From assembly GCF_028640845.1 (NCBI RefSeq), contig NC_080540.1, positions 52,868,561 to 52,932,560 of the forward strand: a stretch of DNA of 64,000 bases, read 5' to 3'. Position 1 is the first letter of the stretch, and the number at the start of each line of letters is the position of its first letter. The notes below the pieces were generated by a model, which was not told the DNA's origin, did not search any database, and worked only from the letters and a program-made list of their open reading frames with translations. Origin of the DNA: Ahaetulla prasina. Taxonomy: Eukaryota; Chordata; Lepidosauria; Squamata; Colubridae. Made by a program: the position numbers and the translations under genes. Below, one piece after another: positions 33,284-44,689 of this stretch.

Positions 33284-33837
33284 ATAAAATAAACAAGAGC
33301 GCTAGTTTATGAATTTGTAATAGACTGTTGCATGAATAATTGCTCTTAGCTCATACAAGCGAGAGGCGCATTGGGAGCCTAGAGGTTCGTAAAGATAAAA
33401 GTCAGTCCAGATTGGAGTGCCCCATAAATAAATAAATTCCTAGGGTGCAACAACAACTTAGCTGACTGTTTTAACATCTTATGAGAATTGTTATTGCATT
33501 ATTGTTATTAATATTATAATATGCAGTGTGGATGTATGTGCATGCACCTGTATAATTAGGACTTGTGTAGAGGCACCATTGTGCCCTCAAGCATTTCTTC
33601 AGTGATCACTAGATTTCTGCCCTTTATGATATCTTGGTAGAAATTGTTGCAAAGAAGGAGAACACACAAAATGAAGCATCGGCCTCTTTTAGCGAGTTAC
33701 GTGTTGGGTCATCATTTCAGAAATATTTCCTTATCTAAAAAGAGAAACGGAATGGCCAACGGTGGGCAAAATGAGTGACTTCTGACTTTCTGCCAGCTTC
33801 CCCATTGTTGGGAGCTTGCAGGGTGCACTGGAAATCT
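33284..33837. other. Unassigned AT-rich sequence
   Basis: Nothing recognised between the duplicated block and the CTTTC tract. Confidence 0.5.
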
Positions 33838-33926
33838 CCTTTCCTTTCCTTTCCTTTCCTTTCCTTTCCTTTCCTTTCCTTTCCTTTCCTTTCCTTTCCT
33901 TTTCTTCTTTCCTTTCCTTTCCCAAT
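33838..33926. repeat. (CTTTC)n pyrimidine tract
   Basis: About 13 near-perfect TTTCC units followed by degenerate ones. The Lys/Glu/Arg/Gly open frames across it are repeat artefacts. Confidence 0.95.
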
Positions 33927-34716
33927 GATCACAATCTGGTTGTTTGCCCTTTTCTTTGTCTTTTGACAGCCTCAAAACAAAAGTTAATATCCCTAGAGTT
34001 GAAGATGAAGAATGATATGGATCGGTGGGCTGGGAAGAAAGAACACAAAGTGAAATTTTTGAATAGCTTTTCATCTTTGGGTGTATGTAAATAGTTAATT
34101 GACTAAGCATCAGCTGACCGAATAAAATCGCCAGAGGTGTTAGGTTTTATGACAGCCAGAAATTCCATACCTCATCTGCTTGTTCTACAGAAACTATGCA
34201 GCAACTTCCAACTAAAACAAAAGTGAATTAGGGAGATCAGGTAGATCTTTTTTTCCTTAAATAAAAACAGTCATATTCAGTAAGAATACTACTTTCATAT
34301 GAGAGAGATTGAGAGATCAGGGAACCTAGGCAATTTTAAAATTCATTTAATTCATTTAATATGACAGATGAGATAGAAGAGATGGTTCTAGAAGATGTAT
34401 TCTTCAGGCCTCCAACTTCTGTTACAAGGAACAGTTTGAAACAATGTAAGAGTTCTCAGAACAATGTTCTGAGACCCGGGTTAGTCTCCCCCAATAATAT
34501 ATAACATGGTTCACATGGACATACATATGATCAAATATATGGCCTACATTTCCCACATTTGCAAACTTGGAGCTTCCTTTGACTATGATTGTTGAAAATG
34601 GACCATTCAGCTTCCCTCCATCCTATCTGAGCCATGAAAAGCCTCCCACAAGCTTCCCTTAAAGGGTGTGCAATGAAGCCATCCCATTTTTCAGTCCTTC
34701 CGTTAAAAAGAAATAT
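33927..34716. other. Unassigned sequence
   Basis: No gene or repeat family recognised. Confidence 0.5.
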
Positions 34717-34815
34717 TATGCCGCCCAGAGTTACCTTGAGATAAGATGGGTGGCCTATAAATGTATAAATAAATAAATGTTTAAATAAATAAATGTAAAA
34801 ATAAATAAACGTATA
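34717..34815 (+). mobile_element. SINE/L2-type tail fragment
   Basis: GCCGCCCAGAGTTACCTTGA then GATGGGTGGCCTATAAATG and (AAATA)n: the 3' end of an L2-mobilised SINE. The head is not recognisable. Confidence 0.55.
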
Positions 34816-34848
34816 TGTGTGTATAGTATGTATGTATGTATGTATGTA

Positions 34849-34921
<73 letters not shown>

Positions 34922-34930
34922 GTGTATATG
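34816..34930. repeat. (TATG)n / (TATGTG)n microsatellite
   Basis: TATG units (34828-34852), TATGTG units and TATATG units in succession, abutting a Penelope end. Confidence 0.95.
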
Positions 34931-34986
34931 TAGGTCTTTGGTTATTTGGGTTTTCTCCGTGCTTCTGGGAGCAATGTGTGATTGCA
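34931..34986 (-). mobile_element. Penelope 3' end, minus-oriented half
   Basis: TAGGTCTTTGGTTATTTGGG followed directly by CTTCTGGGAGCAATGTGTG; the middle of the terminal region (with the ribozyme motif) is deleted compared with 16855-16985. Joined head-to-head to an oppositely oriented copy. Confidence 0.85.
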
Positions 34987-35146
34987 GCAATGTGTGATTG
35001 CTCCCAGAAGCATATAGCTGAAGCCTGAAGATGACGAATGAGACTTCGTCGAAATGTCGCTAAGACACTTCCAATTTTACGCGGGAGAAAACTCGAATAA
35101 CCAAAGACCTACATACAAACACCCACGAAAACCTCAGAAAACAAGT
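34987..35146 (+). mobile_element. Penelope pseudo-LTR end, plus-oriented half
   Basis: Complete terminal region in plus orientation. It runs from CAATGTGTGATTGCTCCCAG through the hammerhead-like core, TTCCAATTTTACGCGGGAG and AATAACCAAAGACCTACATA to CGAAAACCTCAGAAAACAAG. The last part equals the first bases of the next unit at the A/B junction (19685-19726), so this fragment spans a pseudo-LTR/unit junction. Bounded by (TATATG)n. Confidence 0.85.
35025..35056 (+). ncRNA. Hammerhead-ribozyme-like motif, stem II intact
   Basis: CTGAAGA at 35025-35031 fits CUGANGA. Arms GACGAA (35033-35038) and TTCGTC (35045-35050) pair perfectly around a short loop. GAAA follows at 35051-35054 and then TGTCG. 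This is the hammerhead core order reported for Penelope pseudo-LTRs. Stems I and III are short and not established; self-cleavage is inferred only. Confidence 0.6.
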
Positions 35147-35177
35147 ATATGTATATGTATAAATAAATGATAAATAC

Positions 35178-35831
35178 CATGTTTCCCTGAAACTAGGACC
35201 TTTCTGGAGAAGCCCAATTGGGCTTTCAAGAGCATGCACTAAAATACCCCCCCCAAAAAAATACTCCCCCACACAAATACTTAGATGCATGTGCAGCTGC
35301 TGCATAAACAACACAAAGTGAGGAGGCAAGGCCGGAGAGTGGGGGAAGGGAGGGGGAACATGCCCCACGCACACCACATGCACCGGCTTTCTCTTCCCGG
35401 ATGATGGCAACGCATTCAGCTCCCTGAATCTGGCTTGCCGATCTCTGCTGGTGAGGAGGAGTGGCAGGTGGGGAGGGGGAGGGTGGCAGAGAAGTGAGAT
35501 GCAAGGAGCAAGATGGGACTCCCCTTGCCATCTCTTTTCACCCCTTGCTGGGCATGGCAGGAGCTGGAAGTCAGGTAAGACACATATCTCGCTTCTCCGC
35601 CACGTCTGCACGGGAAGCAACAAAAAAGCTGCCACGATTGCTGGAGGTAGCTGTCTGAGTGACACCGGCAAAGCAGCTGGTCAGTGCTCCAGCACCGGTT
35701 CCCCTGCCATAGGCCGAGGTTTAGGAGCCTCCTGCACTCAAAAATAACAAGACTCCCCAATAATAAGGTCAAGGCCATATTTCGGGGAGTCAAAGGAAAA
35801 TAAGACCCAGTCTTATTTTTGGGAAAACATG
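35178..35831. mobile_element. Candidate non-autonomous DNA element, CATGTTTCCC termini
   Basis: Left end CATGTTTCCCTGAAACTAGGACC and right end GACCCAGTCTTATTTTTGGG then AAAACATG are imperfect inverted repeats. The 654-bp interior is G/C-richer with no recognised transposase. The target duplication is unclear (ATAAATAC versus ATAATAAA). Open frames on both strands inside have no family motif. Confidence 0.45.
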
Positions 35832-36102
35832 ATAATAAACAAAAAAACAAACAAACAAACAAACAAAACCCTTGTCCACCAAAAGGTGTGCAGCTCTGCC
35901 TTACCAAAGTTGCACTTTATAACACAATCTTTTTAGGGAAGCCTTTGGATTCTTTTTCTGTCTGTGAAAGACCTTCTGGTGACTTCTAGAATAACTGTAA
36001 AATATAACTGCATTCTTGCATTAATTTCCAGTACCTTAAAAGAGAAAACAACCAAAATAATGTTATCTGAGGAAAATAAAGCCTAGAAAAACATATATAT
36101 TT
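35832..36102. other. Unassigned sequence with (AAAC)n
   Basis: Short (CAAA)n at about 35841-35868. Nothing else recognised. Confidence 0.5.
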
Positions 36103-36355
36103 TTTTACATTTATATCCCGCCCTTCTCCGAAGACTCAGGGCGGCTTACAGTGTATAAGGCAATAGTCTCATTCTATTTGTATATTTTTTACAAAGTCAA
36201 CTTATTGCCCCCCCAACAATCTGGGTCCTCATTTTACCTGCCTTATAAAGGATGAAAGGCTGAGTCAACCTTGGGCCGGGCTTGAACCTGCAGTAATTGC
36301 AGGCTCTGTGTTCTAATAACAGGCTTCTTAACGGCCTGAGCTATCCCGGCCCATC
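36103..36355 (-). mobile_element. tRNA-type SINE with L2-like tail
   Basis: Antisense copy of the 31577-31836 family: CCCGCCCTTCTCCGAAGACTC tail, CAATCTGGGTCCTCATTTTA, GGCTGAGTCAACCTTGGGCC and a CTGAGCTATCCCGGCCC head. A variant block of about 8 bp is lost near the B box. Confidence 0.88.
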
Positions 36356-37950
36356 CCGGTTGCTTTACACTTAATGCCAATAGCAGTATATGGTGATGTG
36401 CCTTATCATTGTTCTTATAGTGAGGTGATTTTACTTGTTCAGGGGGTTGGAGCAGAAGATCTCCAAGGTTCTTTCCAACTTTGTTATTTTGTTCTTTCAA
36501 AGCAACTTAGTGTTTTGTTTTGTCTTATTTGCAAATTCTGTTTCAAAATAATATTGATTTCAGAAACTCTTAATGAGAATGTCATATATATTCAATTAGC
36601 TCTATTCACAAGTATTTTTAATAATATAACTTACTTCTGTGGTCTTATTAATGATCTCTCATATGTATATTTGTGCATGTTAAATCTTTCTGATTTAACA
36701 GAGCTTGGAACCAATAATTGTGTCTGGCCAAGGTAATTTAAACTAAAAGAGCAAAATCTATTGTTGGCATAAGTATAATATCCAGTTTTCTGAATGGCTT
36801 TTCATATTTCATAGTTTGGATTTGGAAGAAAAATAAAAGATCAAAAAATGACACTTTTCACTAAGCAAATGTTGATATCAAAAGAGTTATCATTTTGAGG
36901 TATCTTGTCCTCTTTTTCTCGGTTTAATTATTTACTGCTTCAGACTAAAGAAGCATTTCTGCACTAAACAGGCACTTTCCACTCTGAATGAAATGTGATT
37001 TATTCATGATCGAAGATGGAGCCATGTCACAAAGCAAAGAGGAGCCGAGAACATAGAAATTAGTTCCTTGTTTCTGAATGAAGATCACCCTATTAAAAAT
37101 GATAATATATGCACCACTGTAATAACCAGGGAAGTGCCTTGAGAACCAGACTAATACATATTTATAAAGCTGCTTCTACTTTTCTGTTATGTATTTAATG
37201 AACATTTGAATTATATAAAATTACTCTGCAATAAAAAAAATGCCCAAATTCTTGACAGTTGCATCTGTATTTTTATTGTTATTTCTACATTGCAATCGAT
37301 GTGCCAATTTAGAAAATATAAGATGGTAAAATATATAAGATGGCTTTGTTGGAATGTTTTCCTTGTATGTTACAATAAGTTTAAATTAAGTGTTGATGAA
37401 ATATTGTATAGGCGTAGTAAAGCAGTTGTATAAAAGGAAAAAGTTGGCTAGAAACAAATGTGCATATCAAATATGCATATCCAGTTAAAAAAGACATATA
37501 TACATACAAAAACATATGTGTAATAAAAACAAAATGCCCATTTAAAGAGCCATCTGTTTTGACTCTAGATAAGGAAACATTTGTTTGCAATAAGCTGAAA
37601 TAGTCAATTCTATTGATAACAGTTGGTTAAATCTTTAAGCTAAAATCCTGTAAAAAGAGAGGTAGATGAGCAGGCCATCACAATCACTACCCAATGTTGA
37701 CAACTTTGGGTTGAATAAATATATAGGTAGTCCTCTAGAATGGAGAGACCTGAGATGTGATTTTGGGGAATTACTAAGGAAGTGAACCAAAGTCATCTAG
37801 CCAGATTTTTGTTTAGATCCATGTCTTTCCTGCATTGTTAAGGATACCTGGGAAGTAACATATAGCTAGATCCATGTGGTGGTTTCAGCCTTTTTGAGGA
37901 AGGGGAAGATCGTCCAGTCTTGAAGGAGGCAATTCTGTATGCCCACAGTC
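36356..37950. other. Unassigned AT-rich sequence
   Basis: No coding or repeat family supported. A short CTCCAAGGTTCTTTCCAACTTT near 36460 looks like the last 30 bp of a CR1 3' end. Confidence 0.5.
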
Positions 37951-38349
37951 TGCTGTTGTTGTTCTTAGTCATGAAGTCATGTCTGACCCATGGACAACGT
38001 TCCTCCAGACCTTCCTGTCCTCTACCATCCCCCATAGTCCATTTAAGCTCACACCAACTGCTTCAGTGACTCCATCCAGCTGCCTCATTCTCTGTCTTCC
38101 CATTCTTCTTTTGCCCTCAATCTTTCCCAGCATTAGGCTCTTCTCCAGTGAGTCGTTCTCATTAGATGGCCAAAGTATTTGAGTTTCATCTTCAGGATCC
38201 GGCCTTCTAAAGAGCAGACAGGGTTGATCTCCTCTAGGACTGACCGGTTTGATCGCCTTGCAGTCCAAGGGACTCGCAGGAGTCTTCTCCAGCACCAGAG
38301 TTCAAAGGCCTCAATTCTTTGGTGCTCAGCCTTTCTTATGGCCCACATC
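37951..38349 (-). pseudogene. Bov-B LINE C-terminus and 3' end
   Basis: The minus strand reads IRKAEHQRIEAFELWCWRRL, LRVPWTARRSNRSVLEEINP, KLKYFGHLMR and, after a deletion, SLEKSLMLGKIEGKRRMGRQ to the CATGGG end with AACAACAACAGCA tail at 37951. The WCWRRLLRVPWTARRSN block is diagnostic for Bov-B. One frame change near 38155. Confidence 0.93.
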
Positions 38350-40011
38350 TAGCACCCCCTAAAGCACTACTGCCACCAATAAATAAACATTAATAAAAAT
38401 TAAAACAGAGTGCCCTAGTAAGAAAGACAAAATGGACGCTTCTGCAACCTTATAACTTCAGTTAATTTATTTATAAGTCTGCTATAAGAAGAAATTGAGT
38501 CAGAGGAAATTGCTGTAAATAAGTACTTAAGTTGTTGCAAATAAACATAGCTTAACCCTGAGATGCCTTACCTTGTTCATGTTTCCTCCATAAAGGTTAT
38601 TTCAGTATTGAATAGCATGCAGAATAATACTTTTCAGCCATGGTTTCATAGTTAAGTCCATAAAGTAAATTTCTAGCTACCAGTGACAAAAGAAAGAACA
38701 TGGGAAGATATTTATTTATTAAATACTTACGATAGAAATTATGGGTATTTTAAATGGGTTTCATGAAAACAAATTTGTATCCCCCAACGTGCAAGCAAAG
38801 AACAAGAAGCAGTGGCTTTACTTTTCTTTTTATCTTTGGAGCATTTTTTAAAGACTCAAAACATGTATTATATGTCAGTCAATCAATTAAAGGACTCTCT
38901 AAAAATTCCTATGCATGTTAAAGTAACTTGTACTGAGTAATTCATATTGAGAGATAATTCCTATTGATTTTAATAGCACCTGCTTCTAAGGAAGTCTATC
39001 TTGTGCATAAGACTGAATGAATACCGGTGCATAAAGAAAGTGCATTAAAATTGTTCCTGGAAGTTACAGTATATAGGTATGACAGCATATAGGTATGACA
39101 GCATACCAAAAAATCTACATAAAATCAAAGCAGTGGAGATGAACAAATAGTGTTTCCAAATGTACTGTAATAGAAAGCCACTTACTGCAGAGTGAATTCC
39201 TTTGCCTTTAATGGGGGCATCTTAGGCCAATGCATTTGCCAGAAAAGATTTTATTTTGATGTGCAAGAGGTTCAGTCTTCCTCCAGATAATTTCACATCT
39301 TAGTTCCTGTTAAAAAGAGGGGGAGAAGAGACTGTGAGCTCACTTAAGCATGCATTTATCTTCCATTGCTAGAATGATAATCCAAGCATAAATTTCTGAC
39401 ATGTTTGGCTACTAGGGAATACTGGTAACCGAAAAGTTGTTTTAAAATGCACTATTTGCTTTTCAGTGTACTTCATTTCCAGAGTTGGGGAAATAAGAAG
39501 CTAGGAGATCTCAGTAATTATTCAATTAATAGTTGCTATTTCAACAAGGGAATCTGATTTATGAGCAATGCTTCCTTCAAGATGTTGCTTTAATTTGACG
39601 TAGAAGCCTTGTTTGTTTTTTTTCTCCCAGCTCAGTTGTTTTAATTAAATATAAACCTTCCTCTAACTCTTCAATAGTTTCCTTCTTGCAAAATGACTAC
39701 TGGAATCACATGCCTTCAGACAATGCAGAAAACAGCATGGCTGTGAAAGTTTGTCCCCATTGATTGACCTATCCATAATGTATTAATTGAATGACCACTT
39801 AAAATCATGAAATCTCTAGTGAATTTGATTAACAGAGAAGTTCACATCCATTTTTTTTTTTTTTTGCCCAAATCATCTGAGTTTCTGAACTAGAAATTTT
39901 CTAGGTTTCAATTTTGATACGTTTATACTGTAAATACTAACTTTGACTGGAGATTTGGGGGAACTAAAGGATCTGCCTAGACTAATGGAAGCTATAACAT
40001 TCTTAGTTTTA
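38350..40011. other. Unassigned AT-rich sequence
   Basis: No gene or repeat recognised over 1.6 kb; a poly(T) lies at 39852-39865. Two near-identical ATAGGTATGACAGCAT copies sit at about 39074-39105. Confidence 0.5.
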
Positions 40012-40077
40012 TGATATACACTGCCCTGAGTCACTTTTTGAGATGAGCAGCTATAGAAATCAAAATAAAATAAAATA
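40012..40077 (+). mobile_element. SINE/L2-type tail fragment
   Basis: ACACTGCCCTGAGTCACTTT and AGCAGCTATAGAAATCAAAATAAAATA: an eroded L2-type 3' tail with A-rich end. Confidence 0.5.
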
Positions 40078-40437
40078 AGTAATACTTCTTTAAAACATAT
40101 GTTACAATGTTTTATACTTACTATGTTTTGCGAGAAAGTCCTTGATTATATAAATATAGTTCTATGACCAGAATTGGTCCCAAATCGTTAAGGTAACATC
40201 CAACACCTTGAAATGCACCTGGAAAAATGCCTGCTACCATCCAGCTCATACGATAGTGGTGTTACATGTATTAAATTTCTGACATTGTTCCACAAGACTG
40301 GGGTAACAGCAGAAAAGCCACATTTCCATTCACCACACTTTTAGTTTCATGAAAGATAGGGATATGCAACCCACTTTAATGACTATAGGAAAAAGATTTG
40401 CCTGGAGCAGATGATATTGAGTAAATATGTATTTTTT

Positions 40438-40880
40438 GAGGACCTGTATACTGCATGAGTCGAAAAGAAGGCTGTGAAAATATTTACAGATCCCTCACAT
40501 CCTGGACATAAACTGTTTCAACTCCTACCCTCAAAACAGAGCACACCAGAACAACTAGATACAAGAACAGTTTTTTCCCAAACGCCATCACTCTGCTAAA
40601 TAAATAATTCCCTCAACACTGTCGAACTATTTACTAAGTCTGCACTACTATTACTCTTCTCATAGTTCCCACCACCCATCTCCTTCCACTTATGACTGTG
40701 TGACTGTAACTTTGTTACTTGTATCCTTATGATTTATATTGATATTGTTTCCTAATTGCTTATTTGTAGCCTATGACTATCATTAAGTGTTGTACCTTAT
40801 GATTCTTGATGAATGTATCTTTTCTTTTATGTACATTGAGAGCATATGCACCAAGACAAATTCCTTTGTGTCCAATCACA
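40438..40880 (+). pseudogene. Rex1/CR1-L3-like LINE 3' part (split by solo LTR)
   Basis: Starts at the EDLYTA-like segment (GAGGACCTGTATACTGCATG), continues with KIFTDPSHPGHKLFQLLPS and RTTRYKNSF, stops after LLNK, then the 3' UTR to TCCAATCACA, where an LTR interrupts. The remaining tail is at 41409-41452. Confidence 0.88.
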
Positions 40881-41408
40881 TGTTCTGTCCCCCTTGCCTC
40901 AGTCCAAGCGACAACTTAATTAGCCGGTAACTATCAGCTTCTGGCAGCAAACTAGCAAGCGTATGCCAAGTGTCTCTGTTATCTCTCTTGACGCCAATGA
41001 GTCAACCAGGAACAAACAGTACTTCAGCTCTAGTTAAGCAGTTGATTTGCTTGCCACGAAGTGGTATAACGGCCCTTGCTGCTTTTATATCCTGTGGGGT
41101 GTGGCTCCATGACTCAGCACTTCCTAGGCCTGCCCCACCCCTGCTTCTGTTGTTCCCACCTCTCCTGCCTACAAAACCTAGGGTCCAGCCAGGCCTGATT
41201 GCCATCAGCCGGGTCTGGAGGCGTGGCCTGGGGGGGGAAGAGTCAGGGGACGGAGGCCTTGTTATCTCCTCCACCTGGCCTGCCTCTGGCTCCTGGAGCT
41301 GAGCTAGAGAAGTCGGTGCTCCAGAGGTAAGTCCTGATGGCCCTTCCCACTCACTTTCCGAGTCACTTTCTGGCAGGGGGCCCAGCTGGGGGGGGGGCAG
41401 ACACAACA
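40881..41408 (-). mobile_element. Solo LTR, 528 bp, with 5-bp target duplication
   Basis: Begins TGTTCTGTCC and ends GACACAACA on the plus strand, flanked by TCACA at 40876-40880 and 41409-41413. A TATAAAA box on the minus strand (41083-41089) suggests antisense transcription. Much more GC-rich than its surroundings, with G/C runs. TG...CA ends plus a 5-bp duplication identify a retroviral or gypsy-type LTR left by LTR-LTR recombination. Family unknown. A minus-strand open frame across it looks incidental. Confidence 0.88.
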
Positions 41409-41452
41409 TCACACTTGGCCAATAAAAAATCCTATTCTAGTCTATTCTATAC
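41409..41452 (+). mobile_element. Rex1/CR1-L3-like LINE tail, right of solo LTR
   Basis: TCACACTTGGCCAATAAAAA then ATCCTATTCTAGTCTATTC: the end of the tail and a degenerate (ATTCT)n. Confidence 0.88.
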
Positions 41453-43117
41453 AGTATATGCTACCTTGAGTTCCAGAGAGGTCTTAAGGTTTTCTGATGT
41501 ATAAATTCTTATCTATTTTATTTATTGATTTATGTATAGAAGTTGTCATCCCTGGATGAAGACATGTTAAAAAGATGCACATGAACAAATAAATGGAAAG
41601 TTGTAGCTTGCATGGAGCCACTTCACTTATACCAATAATATCCTCATCCAAGTTTCAGAGAGAGGAAAATATGGCAAAGTCAAAGAAGCACCTGGGAACT
41701 CAGGAAGCCTCATAATTGATGCAAGTTTCAAGCAGCCGAGAACAAGAATTAAAGCACAGTTAAATAGTTTGTGGAGTTCCAGCTGTTGTTAGCTTAGCAA
41801 CTTCCAGTTGCTTTAATCATGAAAGGTGATCTTGATGGGAGTTGAAATTTAACAGTCTGCACCCCTAGATTAACCACACAAATTAATCCAGATGGCAGGA
41901 AATGGCCAAATATTTAGAATTACATCCCTTTGACTATGCATACTTGTTAAGGCATAGCACTAAAAATGTTCTCTTTATCACAGTGTCCAAATTCAGCCAA
42001 GTTATTTTATTACCGAAGGGAGAAAAATTATCCTATGCTTCTCCTCCTTTCTGACTGCAAAAATACCTTGCCTATGAACTAACTAACCATTTAGTCTTTC
42101 TTTATGTGTAGGTGCAGCCATAGCAAACCCTTGGGCTTGCATATAGGAATAGACTATTAAACAGATCAGTCTTGAAGATGGTTCAACTTGTTCAGCATAC
42201 TAATTTGAAGTCTATTAAATAGTTAGGACAACTTACATTTCTGTAGAATTCTGGATAGTACTTGTGCCTTGGGGCTACTCGGATACTGTACCATCAGCTC
42301 TTGTACAACTCTACTTATATGAACTTTTGGGGCACTAAAGGTCAAGGTTTCTTATTGTAACTCATGGCCATCATTATGTCTAAGCATGTAGGTAGAAATT
42401 TTGACTTTAGTCTCTTAGATTAATAGCATCCTTGCTGAGAACCAAGGTTTTACATTCACCAATTCACAAAAGGTTATTTGGATGATTTATATCAATAGGA
42501 AGGTAAATCTGTTCTTCTTCTAAATAGCCAATTAAACAGAGATTAAGAAGCCTGCTTCTGTTTCAGCAGAGGAAAGTATTGTGCCAGTCCTCTGCTTTGA
42601 AATTTACTGATGAAGCAGCCAATTTAATGACACAGTGAAAATGTTTAACAAATGAAAATGAATTTTGTTTGGAATGGAAAGCTATTAAATATGGTGCAAA
42701 ATATGGTGGAAGTAATTGTTTTCTCCAAGTTAATTTCTGAAATAACCACCAAGCTATCTCGCACCTGTGGAGATGGAAAGGGAGAGACTCTTCTTAATGC
42801 CGTGGGTAAATCTTTGGGATGAGACAAGTGTCAAATCTGCTCAAAGAAAACAGTAACATAACTAAATATCTTCACAAAGCCCCATTGAGTCAACTTTCAA
42901 CACCTGCTTTTAACTATCTCAGAGCATCAAGCAAGAATTCCGCTAAACTGAGGGAGCTGAGAGGTTTAGAAACTTGAAATATAAATAAATATATTTCTAT
43001 CACTCTCCTTTTCTGAATGAAGGTAGCATCCTTACATAGTTGAGAGCCCACTAAAGTAGTCAAGAAAATTTCAAAAACTAAAAACAAATAGAAAAGGTAG
43101 AAATACCTATGCTGTAG
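41453..43117. other. Unassigned AT-rich sequence
   Basis: No coding region supported. A possible MITE remnant lies at about 41787-41870 (GATGGGAGTTGAAATTTAAC, TGCACCCCTAG). Confidence 0.45.
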
Positions 43118-43625
43118 GTATGTTTATAGTTTATAGTTTACTTTATTGTCATTGCACACGGTACAACGAAATTAAATGCTGTTTTCAGTGTATATTACAA
43201 CTATAAAAATAAAAAGACATACATCCTTTACATTCTATATAATTGAAATTGAAAACCCGATATTGCACTATACCGTAGAATTCAATATGGTTATGGCCCT
43301 GTGACAGAAGCTGTTATTCAGCCTATCTGTCCTTGTTTTTATTGACCTGTATCATCTCACAGATGATAATAGTTCAAAAAAAAAAAAGGACACAATGGAA
43401 CTTTAAGAATGTTTTGAACTTTCTTAAGGCAGCGGGAGCTAAAAAGCTCTTCCAAGGAGGGGAGAGGGCAAACAATGATCCTCTGGGCAGTGACATTAAC
43501 CCTCTGGAGTGCTGTCCTATCTGCCACTGTGCAATTGGCAAACCATACACAGGTGCTGTAAATTAAAATATTCTCTATGGTGCAACAGTAGAAGGTCATC
43601 AGCAGTTTTTCATTCAGTTGTTTCC
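43118..43625 (-). pseudogene. Rex1-family LINE, RT C-terminus and 3' end
   Basis: Minus-strand frame reads FYCCTIENILIYSTCVWFAN, CTVADRTALQRVNVTAQRII and PLPSLEELFSSRCLKKVQNI, a Rex1/Babar-type C-terminus. The 3' UTR carries the AATTTCGTTGTACCGTGTGC and AATGACAATAAAG motif (seen reversed at about 43140-43175), typical of Rex-type LINEs. Distinct from the (ATTCT)n-tailed family. 5'-truncated and lightly frameshifted. Confidence 0.78.
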
Positions 43626-43769
43626 TGAGAAGTCTCCTGTAGTATAATCTCTGCTGAGTCCTTTTGACCAGTGCTGCAATGTATGTATTTACATCTGTGT
43701 TGCACTAGGATTCTGGCCTTTGTGCAAATACATCTTGTGAGCCGGTAACATCCATTCCTAAATTATTCT

Positions 43770-44430
43770 ATTTCACTGTTCACAGTCACTCATGTATTAG
43801 TCACTTCCTGAATGGACTACTACTGCAATGCATCCAAGGGCTGATTCTGAAAAGCATTCAGAAATCTCAGCTGGTCAAGAGATGTGATGCCAAGTGTAGT
43901 GTTAGATGCACCATGGATGTCAACATAACCCTACTCTTCATGAACTACATAGCTCCAAAGAGGCTTCTGGATGCCATTCAAGGTGCTGGTTGTCATCTTT
44001 AAAGCCCTGCATGACACGGGGCCAGGTTACTTATGGCATGCCTCTCCCTTATAGTTTCTGTCCATTCCATAAGGTCTGGCATAGTGGTCATGCTCTGGAT
44101 TCCTTAAAAGAGGCAATATTACCTGGTGGAGCCTAAGAAGCAAACCTTATCTGTCATTGCACCTGTCCTATGGAAGAACCTCCCCTTAGATATACTGTAC
44201 AATTACAGTGTTATTGGTCTTTCAGAAGGCCATGAATCTCTGGTGCTTTCCCTCGGTATTGGGACCAGGCTGTTACTTTGGCAGCTTCAGCATGGATGTA
44301 TGGTATTGGTGTTTTAATGAGAGGGCCTTCGCCTTGTTTGTTTGATTTATTGCTGGTGTTTTATATGGTATGTTTACCACTGAGGGTTCCATTGGATGGG
44401 CAGCCTTACAAATTTAATAGATTTTTTTAA
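43770..44430 (+). pseudogene. Old L2-type LINE fragment
   Basis: Degraded plus-strand coding resembling LDYYCNA, FKVLVVIFKALHDTGPGYL and later SVIAPVLWKNLP segments, in the L2 C-terminal order. Multiple stops. Much more diverged than 48417-49865. Confidence 0.65.
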
Positions 44431-44689
44431 AAATCACCAAATTTTCTGGAAGTTTTGATAATAAAATAGGCCCGCTAATGTGAACAAAATAAAGGGACGA
44501 TAGTAACATCTTCCTGATCTCAGTTCTGTTTACCTTTTGGTAATATATCTCTGAGAACATATATCTCCGTTATTCAAAACCTTACGTGCATTTTAGAAGT
44601 CATGGTAATGCAGAGTCATGATTGAAAAGCTCGTAGAAATTACACTTCTCTAAAGGAGAAGATTGGATGAGACTAGGAATGGATTCCAA

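Noticed and set aside
33712..34110. 132-codon minus-strand open frame with repeated GKERK
   Set aside because: Produced by the (CTTTC)n tract; the flanking residues have no family pattern.
41002..41412. 136-codon minus-strand open frame
   Set aside because: It starts beyond and runs through the solo LTR including its TATA box, so it is more likely incidental than a gene.
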